Positions 24,234 through 39,200 of a DNA stretch of 64,000 bases are shown here, piece after piece. Each line of letters opens with the position of its first letter. Within the stretch, counting starts at the first letter, position 1. Below the pieces are notes generated by a model. The model was given only the letters and a program-made list of their open reading frames with translations. It did no database searches and was not told where the DNA came from. Both the position numbers and the translations under genes were made by a program. Origin of the DNA: Odiellus spinosus (lineage: Eukaryota > Arthropoda > Arachnida > Opiliones > Phalangiidae); assembly GCA_963920705.1 (NCBI GenBank), contig OY987238.1, positions 14,874,183 through 14,938,182 of the forward strand. Direction: 5' to 3'.

Positions 24234-27200
24234 GTAAAGAACCTTTCATATTTCAGCATAAAGGGAGAATAAAGCGTGATTTTATTTTTTGTTTCTCCCT
24301 ATTTTTTCTCAGCAAGATTCTCCAGAACGCGTACGAGTTCCTAAAACTACGACGAGTAGCGCGATGAGTTCTTACAAGCACCAATCGCCGGAGTCTTCCA
24401 CTTTAGCTTCGTATCAATCGAAGCTGGAAGACGTATTAATGTGGTTGTTAGAAGCCGAAGAACATTTGAACCAAGAAGGAGCGGTCGAAGGATCGCTCGA
24501 CGATGTTAAAGAACTCTTTCAAGTTCACGAGCAATTTATGCTCGATTTGAATCGTCATCAAGCTAGTGTCGGTCAAGTGCTACAAGATGGCCACAAGCTG
24601 ATCAATTCTGACAATATTTCTAACGAGGAATTGGAAGAAATACAAATTCAAGTTGAATTACTTAACGGGAGATGGGAGGAATTGAGGGTTAAAGCCATTG
24701 AAAGACAAAATAAGTATGATTTTATTTAAATTCTTCTTCAAAACCCTTTATTTATGCGTTGAATCCGTAGATTACATAGCGTACTAATGCGTCTTCAGCA
24801 CGATCAAGTCGATAGACTTAGACAATGGTTAACCACAATGGAAGACAGAATATCCCGAATAGGCGCAATTGGACCTAACTTGGTTTCCGCTAGACAACAA
24901 GCTGAACAACATAAGGTTAGTCCAAAAAAAAAATAATATCGTCGACCTTTTGAACCTTTAGATCATATATCATCATCGTTTGATTTAGAAACTTCAAGCT
25001 GATATTGAAAATCAACAAGAAATTGTTAATTCTCTTTCGAACATGGTCGTTGTTGTGGACGAAAGCGGCAACGATAATTGTACGTTTTGAACGCGTTTTA
25101 TTCAAATTTTCTTACCGGAACCGGTTTTTCCTTAGCGTATACGGCTTTAGAAGATCAACTGGCGGCTTTGGGCGAACGTTGGGCTCATTTGTGTCATTGG
25201 GTAGAAGAACGCGGTTCGAATATCTTATCCATTTTACCTCAATGGCAACATTTAGAGGACGAGCAGAATCGATTTGACGATTGGCTTCAAAAACAAGAGA
25301 CAATTTTACGTAACATGAGTGAATCGAAATCCAACGATCCGCGTGTCGTTTTGGATCAAGCCAAACAGTTGGAACAAATGGAACAAGATATGGAACTACA
25401 TCATCGTATGTTCGAACATTTAACGGAAAGAACAAAATCAATCGTTGGAAAGCTAGAAAAAGGTTCCGTAGCTTTGTTGGAATTAACTCGACAACTCGAA
25501 AGAACGACCAGGAAATGGGATAAACTTGTACAGGAAATGGAGGCCTTAAGCAAGAAGGTACGTCGCAATGATTTGGCCCCAATTCTTTTCACTTTTGACC
25601 GTCTTCTCTTTTTTAAGTTGGCTAGTTCTGGAACTGGGCAAAGAATTTCTCTAGTTCATCTAAAACACGACGGAGGTCAAAGGTCAGTGAACGAAACGTC
25701 CGTTAGGGACGCAAATGCCAAAAAAAGGAGGCTAGAGAGTGGCAAAGTTCAAGAATGGTACAAGAATCTTGAAAAAATCAACGCTTGGATGGAAAGCGTT
25801 GAATCCAGACTCGGATTATCCGAAGAACAAACCAATACGTTTGATAAAAAATGGGAGAAAATGACCCACGATGACAAGAAAAAATTCTTGGAGGTAAGAA
25901 TCAAATTTTTGGGTCAAAGTTTGGGTTTGAATTTGAGTTTCTTCGGTAGAAAATTTCGTACGACGTTCAAAACCACCAAGAAGATGTCCGTCACCTTTTA
26001 CTTCAAGGACAACAAGTAGTCGAAGATTTAGACGCCGTTGGAGAATCAACCGCTAATTTGCATGAAGTCTTACAACTTTTGGATACTCGTTGGTGCGAAG
26101 TTAATCGAACGATTGATTTGAAGCAAAAACAATTGAACCAAAGCGGATTGGCTCAACAGATTAGGAAAGAAGCCGGTTCTTTGGGTCAAACGTTAGACAC
26201 TCATAGACGTTGGTTAGAAACTACCGAAGGACACCTTCTTACCGCAAAATCCGAGGAGTTGAAGAAAGTTCACGAAACCTGCAAAGTTAGAGTTCAATCG
26301 GTTAGAAGCCACGAAGAAAAACTGAAAAAAATGAAAGAACAAGTAAAACAGTTGGAACCTTCTGTTTCAAACACGGTTCAACAAGAAGTACAAAAGGTTT
26401 ATGAAGGATATCATAGCTTGGCTTTCAAATTAGGTAACAATCTTTTAAGTTATCTTTAGTTTAATGAAGGCAGGGACTATTTAGGCCCAAATTCTGAGCC
26501 TAAATTACTTATATTCTGGGCCTAAATTGCTTATATTCTGGGCCTAAATTGCTTATATTCTGGATCTAAATATAATTTTAGCTTAAATTTTGGCTTAAAT
26601 AACCAAAATTGCCCCAAATAAAATACTTATAGGCCAAAAATGTTCTCAAATAGTTATCCATTACTATTTCGGTCCAAATTTGTTTGTCCTACAAGACTTA
26701 AAACAAAATTTGGGCCTAACTAGCAACATCTAATTAAAATCAACGAAAACTTTCAGAGGAGCTTGAAAAATCATTGAAAACGACCCTACAACACGCTCCC
26801 AGTCCTAAATTCGTTGAGGCCATCGAAGCTTTAGAAAAATGGTTAAACAGCGTAAAAGAAGCTTTAGAATCCGAATTAATCAAGGCCTCGGACTTAGAAA
26901 CTCTCGAAGACAAACTACTAATGTTAAAAGATATGGAATCGACAGTTAACGAAGAAGAAGGAAACTTACAATACGTTAATCGAACTGGCGAACAATTATT
27001 GCAAGATGAACCGAGAGCTTTATGGGTTCCCGCTCTCGAGAAACAATTAGAGAATGTTAATCTTTCGTGGGAAGCAGTTTGTTCGCTTCTCGAAGAAAAA
27101 ATCGAGAATTCCGAAAGAGTTATTAATGAAATTAAACAATTTCAAGAAGAAGTCGAAGGTCTTAGTAGTTGGATGCAAGACGTCGAGGGTTTCTTACAAG

Positions 27201-30200
27201 CCGAGGAAGCCGCCCTAGGAGATATCGAGACATTAGAGGCTCAGCTCGAACAAAGTAACGTAAGTAAAGATACTAATTTCGTATTTCTATTATATGTGAT
27301 ATCATTTTTATTTTTGGTTTCAACAGGCTCTCCAAGATGATATTAAAACTTTGCATCCTAATCTCGAACGAATTAATAAGGGTGGCAAAGAATTGATGGA
27401 TAACGCAATGCCTCACTATTTGGAACACATGAAGTCCAAACTTGATCATTTGAATGAAAAATGGCAAATTGTAAGTTAATAATTTGGGTTTCTGAGCAAT
27501 TTTATGGGTTTCTGTGCAATTCTGTGGGTTTCTGTGCAATTCTGTGGGTTTCTGTGCAATTCTGTGGGTTTCTGTGCAATTCTGTGGGTTTCTGTGCAAT
27601 TCTGTGGGTTTCTGTGCAATACTGTGCAATTCTGTGGGTTTTGTGCAATTCTGTGGGTTTCTGTGCAATTCTGTGGGTTTCTGTGCAATTCTGTGGGTTT
27701 CTGTGCAATTCTGTTAGTTTCTGTGCAATTCTGTTAGTTTCTGTGCAATTCTGTTAGTTTCTGTGCAATTCTGTGGGTTTCTGTGCAATTCTGTGGGTTT
27801 CTGTGCAATTCTGTGGGTTTCTGTGCAATTCTGTGGGTTTCTGTGCAATTCTGTGGGTTTCTGTGCAATTCTGTGGGTTTCTGTGCAATTCTGTGGGTTT
27901 CTGTGCAATTCTGTGGGTTTCTGTGCAATTGTGTGGGTTTCTGTGCAATTGTGTGGGTTTCTGTGCAATTGTGTGGGTTTCTGTGCAATTCTGTGGGTTT
28001 CTGTGTAATTCCACTCGTTCTTGCAGGTTTTACGTCAGGCTAATGACAAGAACAAATCTCTGAATGAGGCTTTGAACAAAAGCGAAGCAGCTGTTCAAGG
28101 AGTGAAAGATATGGCGGAATGGCTTGACAATATTGAACGAGAAACTCCCAATGACAGCGTAATTAGTACGCACAATGAATTGCACTTAAGAGCGAAGCAA
28201 TTGCAAGTCATTAGGGATCGAATGGACGCCAAATCGGTGGAGATGAAAAGTCTTAGAGAAGTGGTACGAGGAATTTTGAGAACCTGCCCCAAAGGAGCCT
28301 ATAAAGAATTAAGCGAAGGGTTCGAAAGTTTAACCCAAAGATGGGACGAAGTTTACAGAACCATACACGAAGCTTATCAGGCCTTTAGGGAAGCTTCCTC
28401 CAAGTACACGGAATTCAGAAGTAAGAAAAAATACTACATTTGAATAGATTTAACCCCATTTTTAGATATTTAGAGACAAAATCCTACATTTAATCTAGAT
28501 TTGAACCAAATTTTTAAAGTTTTTCTGGATTTCAGGGATATAATCCTATATTACTCTAGGTTTATACAAAATAAGCTTACATATTTCCTATATTTTACCC
28601 CAATCCTAATTTTCCTAAATTTCAGTGGGAAATTCCTATATTTAGGGAAAAATTAAAATTTCTATAAGTTAGGAACCATTTTTTTAATTTCCTAAAATTT
28701 CCCGCGTTTGTATTCACCACACAGGCCTTTTAATGATGGAAAAAGATTGGTTAGACCGTCTTGAAAAGAAATTAAAACGATCACCCGAATCAGCCGCGGA
28801 TGCTGAAGAGTTATCAGAAAATTTAGACGTAAGATTTATTAAACCTTAAAACATTTAAATTGAAAATTGATCTCACGTCGAGACGAAATGACTTTCATAG
28901 GATTTAGAAAACCACATGAGAAACCATCCCGCGGAACGTTTACCTCGCATTCAAAGCTTAGCCAAATACCTCTTCGAAGAAGGAATCATGGCGACCACCG
29001 TTCAAGAAGAAGTCAAACAAGTTAGCGCTCGCTGGCAAATTTTAAAAGGTCAAGGTCAAAAACATCAACTAGTCTTAGAATCTAATATGGCACACGCGCA
29101 ACAAATTGAGAAGCAGATCCTCGCTGTACAGAGGTGGATATCGCAAACCGATATCACGCTACAGAATCATTTAGATAATGATACGCTAGCTCACGATGTT
29201 CCTCAAGAACAAGAGGTAATATATCTATTCTTTTTATCAGAGGCAAGCCTTTTTTTCTGCTGGTTTCTAATTCAAGTTAGATTTTGATTTAATCTATTGT
29301 TTCATATGATGCTTTGTAAAATTTCAAAATTCTATGGATTCCTTTCGAAACTTTAGCTTCTTCAGTGCCCCTAGCTAAGCCTGAAACTCAAAATTAAATG
29401 AATTAAAATAAATTTTCAGGTATTTGAAAAAGAGTTTGTCGATAAAGAAAAAGCTTTAAACGCTTTAGACGACCAAGTATCTACGTATAAAGTTCAGGGA
29501 CGAATGGAAGCGGCCACTAGACTTCATGATCAACTAGGCCTTCTGAAGAAACGTCTGACCGAAGCCAGATCAAAGTTTCATCAATTTCAAAAACCTCCGG
29601 ATTTTGAACCTAAGTTGATCCGCGTTGTCAGAATGTTGGACGAAGTTGAACAGAGTTTACCGATCTTGACTAAAGAATCGGATAATCTCGAACAACTTCA
29701 AGAGCAACTCGGGCATTGCATCGTAAGTTTAATTAAATTTTAGTTAAATTTAATCTAAATTAAATCTTCGTCTAGCATTTTTACAAACTTCTGAGCGATA
29801 TTAAACCAGAAGTCGAGCATGTTATCAAACAAGGGAGACGTATCGTTGAAAATGACGAAGGAGAATCGTGTAAAGATCTCTCGAAACGTTTAGACGAATT
29901 GAAACAACGTTATAATCAAATTGGTTCCAAGGTTTGTACAGAAATGGACGTTTTTTAATTCCAATTTAATAATTTTCAATTTAAATCTGATAATTTAGCT
30001 TGATGAACGTAAGGAAGTTCTCGAATCTGTCGCGTTAAACGATAAAGAAATGCGAGAAACTCTGAATAGTTTAGAGCAATGGATAAAAGATTTAGAAGAT
30101 GAAATGGCGAATCGTAGACGACAAAACTCTTTGAATCAACAAACTTCCGACGAGGCTCAATTCTTGAAGGTAACTCGTACTTGTCGAGTAATTATAGCGT

Positions 30201-33200
30201 CTTAATGATATAATTTGTTCTTTTCAGCATTGCCTACAAGAGATGGAGCAGAAACAAGCTTCATTGAACGTATTATCTGATTTGGCAGAAGCCCTCTCAA
30301 GTCTCGCTAAAGAAACTCCGGAACTAAGCTCCGCAGTTTCAGATTTAAAGAGAAACTGGGATCAAGTCAGACAAGAACTCAAGGAAAGACATAGAGAACT
30401 TTTAGTGAGTAGTTTGGAAATTTTAAGGGATTTGTTGTCGCCCGTTTCTCGTTAATGTTTCGCCCGTTTTTATTTTTAGTATGGAAACTCTGACGAAGAT
30501 AATCTCTTGCAAGATTTCTTAACTTCACTTCTCGCCGTTCGATCTTGGATGGACGGAGCCGAAAAACTCTTTGACCTTCTTAAAACGACGAAAGAAACTT
30601 TAAACGAAGACCAAAAGAAAGGATTACAACATGTTATGAAAGAAATTCAAGAAATGAGTAATCGTGTTGAAACTTTACGCGAACTTGGTCACGAATTAAC
30701 GGAACGTGGACAAAACTACGAACAAGCGGTTCATCCCGAATTGGCGAGGCTTAACCAACAATGGGAAACGGTTCAGAAAAAAGCCCAAGTTTGTCGAGAT
30801 CAAGGAGAAGTCGTAGTAGAAGTTAAAAGATCCGTCGTTAACCAATTAACAGCGACTCCCGTTAATTTGGAAAATGATCAAACTACGATCGAGGAATTCG
30901 CCGCTTTAGTTTTAAAATCGGCGGAAGGTTTAGATTCCGTGGAAGATTTCTTGAAAGCCGGAGTTCAACTTCGTACCAAAGAAGTCGGCTTAGATTTGCA
31001 AGATTTAATGGAAGCTTTGAACGAAAAATTATCAACTGTCGGAATGAGTGTCGAACGCTCCAATCAAGAGTCAAAACGACCCACGAAGAGTTTTAACGCG
31101 GCTGAAAAACATCAATGGGAGAGATTACAGAATCAGTTAGCTTCGATACACGGACGATGGGGTCTTTTGCAACAAGGTTTGCAAGCCAGACAACATCAGT
31201 TGAGAAGCATCTTGGAACAATGGCAGCAACTGTTAAGGGAGAAAGAAAGGCTGTGTTCGAATGTAGAGTCAATGTTTCGAGATCTAGAAATGGTTCATCC
31301 CAATCCAAAGCAGATATTACCGAAGGTAAGGGACTTCTGATTTTATTGTTTTCTAATCTTTTCTAGATTGGTTGAATTACGAGAAAGGTAATTTAGATTC
31401 GATGAAACATGGGGAACAGTTCTTTAAATTAGTTGAAAAACGGGGAAAAGTTATTTAAATTAGATCAAGAACAGGAAAAAGTTATTTAAATTAGATCAAG
31501 AACAGGGAAAAGTTATTTAAATTAGTTCAAGAATGGGGTAAAGTTATTTAAATTAGTTCAAGAATGGGGAAAAGTTATTTAAATTAGTTCAAGAATGGGG
31601 AAAAGTTATTTAAATTAGTTCAAGAATGGGGAAAAGTTATTTAAATTAGTTCAAGAATGGGGAAAAGTTATTTAAATTAGTTCAAGAATGGGGAAAAGTT
31701 AATTAAATTAGTTCAAGAATGGGGAAAAGTTATTTAAATTAGATCAAGAACAGGGAAAAGTTATTTAATTTAGTTCAAGAATGGGGAAAAGTTATTTAAA
31801 TTAGTTCAAGAATGGGGAAAAATTATTTAAATTAGTTCAAGAATGGGGAAAAATTATTTAAATTAGTTCAAGAATGGGGAAAAGTTATTTAAATTAGTTC
31901 AAGAACGGGGAAAAATTATTTAAATTAGTTCAAGAATGGGGAAAAGTTATTTAATTAGTTTAGAAATGGAGAAAATAGTTTCGTTTAAAAAGAGAAAATA
32001 TAATTTTAAATCAGAGATAGTAATTTAGATTTTTTGTATAAAGTGAAGAAATGAGTTTAGATTGTTGAAAAATGCGGAAAATAAATTAAGAAATGTAACT
32101 CAAAATGAAATTTTAACTCATTTGTACCTTTCTTAAAATTTCTTTAGGAGATTTTAGACCAGGCAGCTAAACTTAATAAGGACTTGAGGGTATTTCAACA
32201 AAAAACATCCGATCTGGGTCGTAGAGGTGCCCCTTTAGTCGCGACGGAGGAACTTCTCCAACCCTTATTACATCAATGGAATCAAATGCTAGATATTTTC
32301 TCGTCCTACGACGAAGGCAAAAAAGTTGTCGCGTCATCCCCGCGAGTGTCTGCAGATGGCGCCACGCATCATAATCAAAGTAACCAGAACGTTACCAGTC
32401 CCCAATTACCGGAAAGTCCTCTTGTACGAACAATCACCAACAATAACGAAATCGCCGATTACGTAGCTAAAGTATCGAAACTTCGGGAAGCCATTGGAGC
32501 TGTCAATAGACAATTACATTTACCCGAACTTTCTGGCAAAGATTTTGAAGATTTCGCTAAACAGGAAGGTGCTTTGAAAACGATTAACGACGCGTTAGAA
32601 GCCTTGAGACCCCATATCGAGTCGGTCAAGGGGGAAGCCTGCATTATTTTACAAAAAGCTAATGAAAATGAGAATGTGCAAGTTGGAAGATTGCTCGATA
32701 TGATGACGGATGATTGGCAAAGGGTTAAACAACTTTTCTCAGAACGTCACGGGTAAGTTTATTTTTGATTCAAGCTAGGCCTAAACTTAGGCCTAAACTT
32801 AGGCCTACTCTTAGGCCTACTCTTAGGCCTAATCTTAGGCCTAATCTTAGGCCTAATCTTAGGCCTAATCTTAGGCCTAATCTTAGGCCTAATCTTAGGC
32901 CTAAACTTAATCATATTTATGTATATTTTAGTCGTTGGATTAAAGCTCGTCAAGTTTGGCAAGAATTTGAGTCTAGTTTGACTACATTTACTTCGTGGTT
33001 AGTAGATGCCGAGACTGTTTTAGCTCATAGTTATATGCCTAATGGGGAATTGGATTTTGAACGAGCGCAACATCATCAAGAAGTTAGTTTAATGGTTTTT
33101 TATTGTTTGAAGATTACGTAGTTACATTGTTTTTATTTCTTTATCTATAGTATCTTCAAAAACAAATAGTCGATCGAATGAAACTTCTGGAAACTGTTCA

Positions 33201-36200
33201 TATAACTGGTAGAGAAATACTCGAACAATGTTCCGCTCCTGACGCAGTTTTGCTACAAGAGCAGCTAGAATCTTTAGATCGGAGATGGAAATCGCTTATG
33301 ACTGAATTAGCCACTCGAGCGGAAAGGTAAGAAAACTTGTTCTAAAGGGATTATGAAGTTACTCTTCTTCATCGCTTTGATTTCCATTCGTTTCCTTCTA
33401 GATTGGCTAAAGATGGCAACCAATTAGCCGAGTTAAGGGAAGAAATGACTGATTTAATCTTTTGGTTGGATGAAACTGAGAATGTTTTAAGAGGAACCGT
33501 TAATCCCGCTGATTTAGAAACGGCGACTGAATTACTCAAAAGGGTCAAAGTAAGAAATGCCGTGTTTAATCATAATTAAATTAAATTATAATTAAATTTG
33601 TAAATTTTAGAAATGTGACAGTGAGTTAAGCAACAGGAGAACGAGTTTGATGGCAATTCTTCTCGCAGGCGCTCTTTTGAAACCCGAAGAAGTCGATTCT
33701 ATTGAAAACAAATTTAGAAAGGTAAGTTAGTTAATTTTCAAGTACGCTCTTATTGAAAATAAAAATATGCGAAAATATTTCTTTATAGATGGCGATGCAG
33801 CTTCCCCAACAAATGAAACGTTTAGAAATCTACATCGCTGATTTAGACCGATTTCAAAATCAATTGAACTCCGAAACGAGATGGTTGAGCGAAACCATCA
33901 AAGAATTGGAGCCGAGCGCCAACGCGCCTGTCAGAACCAGGAGTCAACCTAAGCCAAAGGTATTCTAACAATTATGATTATTTGCAATTAAGTTAAAATT
34001 TAAACCTTAATTAAAATAATTAAGTTAATTTCGTATTTGAAATATTGACAGATAACTCAAGAGATCGTTGAAGATCACGTGGCAAAGTTAGCTCAGCTAC
34101 AAACGACCTACGGTCAGCTTGAAGGTCAAAGTCACGCGGCTGGGTTGACATTACCAACAAGTGTCAGGGAAGGCATGGTTCATTTGCTACAAGAATGGCA
34201 ACAACTGCAAATGATGCTTAACAAGGAAGGTGTCTGGAGCAACGTTATGCCACCATCGCCTCCTGTCAGTAAAAGTAAGTTCTTTAACCCTTTTCATCTT
34301 GGCATAGGATTTTTAGGCCATTTTAAGAGAATTCTTTCTTTAATAATTAATATAATTCAGCTTAAGAATCGAGTAATTACACTTTTTCAATGAATTTCAA
34401 CTTTTTATACTTTTAATATTAGGATGGTCTGAAATATTCCATACTTTTAATCTTTAAAGCATTTAATATTAAGATGGTCTAAAATATTCCATTTTTTTAA
34501 TCTTTAAAGCATTTAATATTAAGATGGTCTGAAATATTCCATACTTTTAATCTTTAAAGCGTTTAATATTAAGATGGTCTGGAATATTCCATACTTTTAA
34601 TTTTTAAAGCATTTAATATTAAGATGGTCTAAAATATTCCATAGTTTTAATCTTTAAAGCATTTAATATTCACATGTCTAAAATATTCCATACTTTTAAT
34701 CTTTAAAGCATTTAATATTAAGATGGTCTGGAATATTCCATACTTTTAATCTTTAAAGCATTTAATACTAGTCTCTCCCACATATATGAACCGATAACAA
34801 GAATTATATCTATAACATTTTAAAGCCTTAGCTAAATTAAAAATACACATTATGTACTTATTAAGATTAGAATAGTCTGCAAAATTGCTTAGTATTAATT
34901 TACTAGCTAAAGACTGCTTAAGATTTATATGGTCCGAAAAATTACATACTTTTTAATCAGTTATGACTACCACGAATGAACCGGTGACGAGGCTTATATT
35001 CTATGCCATTTTAAAGGCTTTACTAAAACATTAATACCTTACTATAACGTTTACCTTTAAGGTATAGATAGTCTGTAAAATTCCATACTATTTAAACTTT
35101 TTGTTCTCGCATTACGAACCAGTAAAAACTTATTTTCTATGAAATTTTGTAGGCTTTGCTAAACAAAAATTACTAATAACCACTTTAAGGGTACAAAAGC
35201 CTGTAAATAGTACTAAATTAATTATTTTTCGTTAATACCACGTTGTTAACGCGTAATATATTATCTTTTCAGTGTTCTTGGAACAGCAACGAAGAGTTTC
35301 AAGCTCTTCTCAACTCGGGGAATGGTCGGATGAAATTTTGGAAATACAAAAATGGTTTTCTCTTCAAGATATGGCCCTCAAATCTCAAACTATCGATATG
35401 TCAGATGGAGACAACGTTGTTAAGCAACAGGAATTTGTTCAGGTAGAAACAAATTTTTTTCCACCCTTTTACATTTTGGGGTAGTTAAGTTTTGCGTCAA
35501 ATGGGGATGCATCAGTTTTTGAGCGACAACGAAGCTCAATTTTGTAAGCGCCTGGTATTTATGCAATATCACGTTTTGAGTTATTCAAGATTGCATTGTT
35601 GAAATAATCCACGAATTATTTAAAAAGTTAGGTGGCGCTAAGGTTAAGTTCAACCGAGAGCCAATGAAATTTCGCGCGGTTTTATTAAGCTCTTGAATTA
35701 GGGCTGGAAATGAACACAGTTTTAGGAGAGTGGACATTGTCCAAAAAACTCTCCAAATGTCTCGCAACGTTTCATTTACGAGAGAGAATCGCTGTACTTA
35801 CAATTACAGAAAATCAGACCATGTCTGATAATTTAAAACCTCCGATAATTTTTAATTTATGAACGGGGTTACTGGAGAATTGTCCAGTAGGAAAATATTC
35901 TTGATTACTTCACTGTTTAAGAAAAAAATAATAATTTAAAGGAATGGTTCACCCATAAAGTTTTTTTGCCTCTAAGGGTCAATAGCACTCTTGGCAACAG
36001 AAATTTATAACTCAAAATTAATTTTTAATAATAATAATAATTTTATAGTTAAAAATAAATTTAGTATGGACGTGGCCCTTTTACCCCTAATTCTAAACTT
36101 CTCTGTCGTGCTTGGCCAGGCTAGCAATCTGATAGGCCAATAGAAATAACTTATAAACCAATGAAATGAGACTCCGAGGGGAGAGAGTCTGAGACAGTAA

Positions 36201-39200
36201 AGTCTAGAATCCTTCGTTTTTTAATCGGTGTTGTTTTAAAGAAAGTTCAAAATGCCAAGTTGTATTATAAAAGAATGCAAAAATTTTAGTTCTCGGTTTG
36301 GACTAAGTTTTTATACGGTTCCTGATCATTTAAAGTACCCCGAACTCGCGTCAAAATGGCTAAAATATGCTAAAGAAACAGTGAAAGCCGCGTATTATAC
36401 TAAGCCTTTGCCTACGAAGAAGTTGGATTACAGAGTTTGTCAGGTGCAATTTTCTTTCATCTGGTCTATGTCAATTAAATTTTCGATACCGTCATTATTA
36501 TTCCGCTCTTCCTGTAGTCTATCTCTAATTAAAAGTTCTTCTTCCGTGTACACTGGTTCAACTTCAAACGGATCTATTCGCGGCATGACGATACTCTCCG
36601 AGAGTCCGAATCGCCGACGGAGTTAGGCCTAGGCTACGGCTTACCGGGGTTAGATGCTCCTTCAGTCGGCGTCCCGTTCGTTAGACTGGCGAGCACTGCC
36701 GTTATAACCTGTCGTCGATTTAACGTTCAAGCGCGTAGTAGTCAACTTTACCATTGAGTAAAAGCTGAGCCAAGTTACTTTGGCCAATCAGATTATTGCC
36801 GAAATAAAAACCTTGAAGTGACGTATCGAATGCGCTCTTGCTTTACAGGAAAGCTTCATACGGGCGCCTATGTGCCCTCAATGTAATTTGTTTTAATTGT
36901 TTATTTAAAAATATACTTAATTTTAAATTTTTTTAACACTTGAAAAATTGGTTTTGAGTTTAACTAAAGGGTTTGCAGCAAAAATATTTTAACACCGCAC
37001 CATTCCTTTAAGGCTGTGAAAACTTTTCTCCTCATAAAACGTCTTCTAAAAACTAGATGGCGCCACTCTAAAAAAACCTTATTTCTACTTGAATGAAAAA
37101 CCAGCGAGTCGTACCTTTTACGCGTAATATAATCATAATTTGCTCATGAGGTTGACGGCTCCTAAGAAAATGTGTAAGCTTATACCCGCGAAAATAATGA
37201 TTTCGGGGGATTCCGAGTTGGAAGGGGGGGAGTTAAAAAAATCTTCCTTCTTATTGTGTAATCGGTAAGCGGTAACCCGCCTGGCCTCTAATTAGACTCG
37301 ACCCCACCACCCACTTTTCTCAACCCCTTTTTAATCCCCCCATCGCCACCTATAAAAAAATGGCTGCCGTAATAAGTTGGGCTTCCGTGGTTGTCAAGAC
37401 AACCATAACTGGGGGAACCCCAGCTAGGCCTCTATACCATCGTGTTTCCAAATACACTTCGCCGGCCGGCACTAGTAGCCTAACTTTGCGCTACGTTCTA
37501 TCTTAGCTCCATCGCGAGTTTTCTGCTAGAAGAGGTTATCCTTTTTAAGCACCGATTTCTTTCCATTCTAAAAACGTCCCTCCTAAATGTCGTACTCCTT
37601 GTCTGTCCACTTTTTTTAAAGGGTTATGTCCACTTTTTTTAAAGGGTTATAACCACTTCTTTTTTCGAAAAGTTTACATTTTTAATTATGTTATGAAAAC
37701 CATCAATCCCTAGAGTTAATTACCAACAAAATTAATTTCATTTCGTAGTAAAGAAAATTGTTATTTTGTAATCAATTTTTATGCAAAGAGAGTTAGGCCT
37801 AATACTAGTTTAAAATCTCCTTACTGGCGCGCGCCACTGGGCTCGTGACGTCATTAGGAAACTGTCGCGAGATAGCTACACATCCAAAAATTTATATATT
37901 GTATGTGGTAAATTTGTTTTACCTGATATTAGTGAAATATAATTTTTAAGTCACTAACCCTTTAAGGTTAACAAGGTTAGGTCTTACTGCTCGTGTTAAG
38001 ACTTTTTATGACAGCCCCTAAATTTAACAATGTTACCTTAATGGGAGGGAGTATAATTTCAACATCACATTGCAAAGTTTGCTACCAGGTTAATTGATAT
38101 CGTGAATTTTAGCTTTGGCTAGTTTGCTCGAAATGAAGGGGTCATGCCTAAAGTTAAGATCTTGCTAAGAATCCAGGGTACTTGTTTTTTATCCACGTTG
38201 ACTATTTTGTACAAAACGGCCTCTGCCCTCATTACTTAAGTGGTGTTGTGTCAACATACCAAGATAAATTACAATCTTTATGTAATTTAAACGCATGGGC
38301 GGAAATTTCAAGTACTACTCTTACTTGGTATATATCCTCCACGGTGTAAGCCGCTTTTTTTTTTAAAATGGCGGGAACTATCTTAAATCCAGGGATTTTG
38401 GAAACTAAACAATATGATTGGCTGATTTGCCTGGTTTTGTCAAAACATAGCACGTGACAAACTGACAACCCCCCTCCCCCTGAGAAGTAGACGACACGAT
38501 TGATGTAGCTTAGTTTCCTGTCAAACTTTTAGGCGTTTTTGTGAAGTAACCTTAGACCAGAGTTTTTATATAAAGGGATACTAAACTACAGAAAAAAGTT
38601 AATTTTAACTTAATTTGGATTTAAAATATCAATTAAAACATCAAACTTATCAAATGTTTCACCATAATTTAAAGTTAATTATCAAAGTCGCGGAGTAATT
38701 TTAAAAGATTTCAAATTAAAAGGTTAGAATTGTTTAGACCAATGAAATGTCGTGTGGTGAACTGATTTAGGCTTAGGGAATCTTGTTATCGCGAAACGTT
38801 TGGTGGGTTTTGACACTTAATTGACTAAAAATAACTTGTTCTCAGTGTCTATTATCCCTTTGACTCTTGAAATGTCTTTACTGTAACCCGTATGTGTATA
38901 TAGAAGAAATAAGCGGGCGTTTTCGAAAGAGGTCTGGAGTTTCTTATTAGTGGCATTTAGGCCTAGACTTCCCGGCTACGGTTGACAATAAAAACAAAAA
39001 CGCTTTTCTGTCTCAAAACCCCTCTAGTGTCGTCTTGTAACCCATGTACGGGATTGTTGGTAGATTATATCAAGACAAAGTGAAAAGTTTTACGCGAGCG
39101 AAAGATCGTCTGCTAAATTGAAACATCATTATGGAGAAATACATTGGGCTAAGGTAGTTAAGCCTACTTTTTAAACTGGACTGCCAAGACTATTACGTAT

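Noticed and set aside
27273-28063. Multiple open frames with Cys/Asn-rich repeats
   Set aside because: They follow from the 20-bp minisatellite of intron 14, which lies between two well-supported exons and has no codon constraint.
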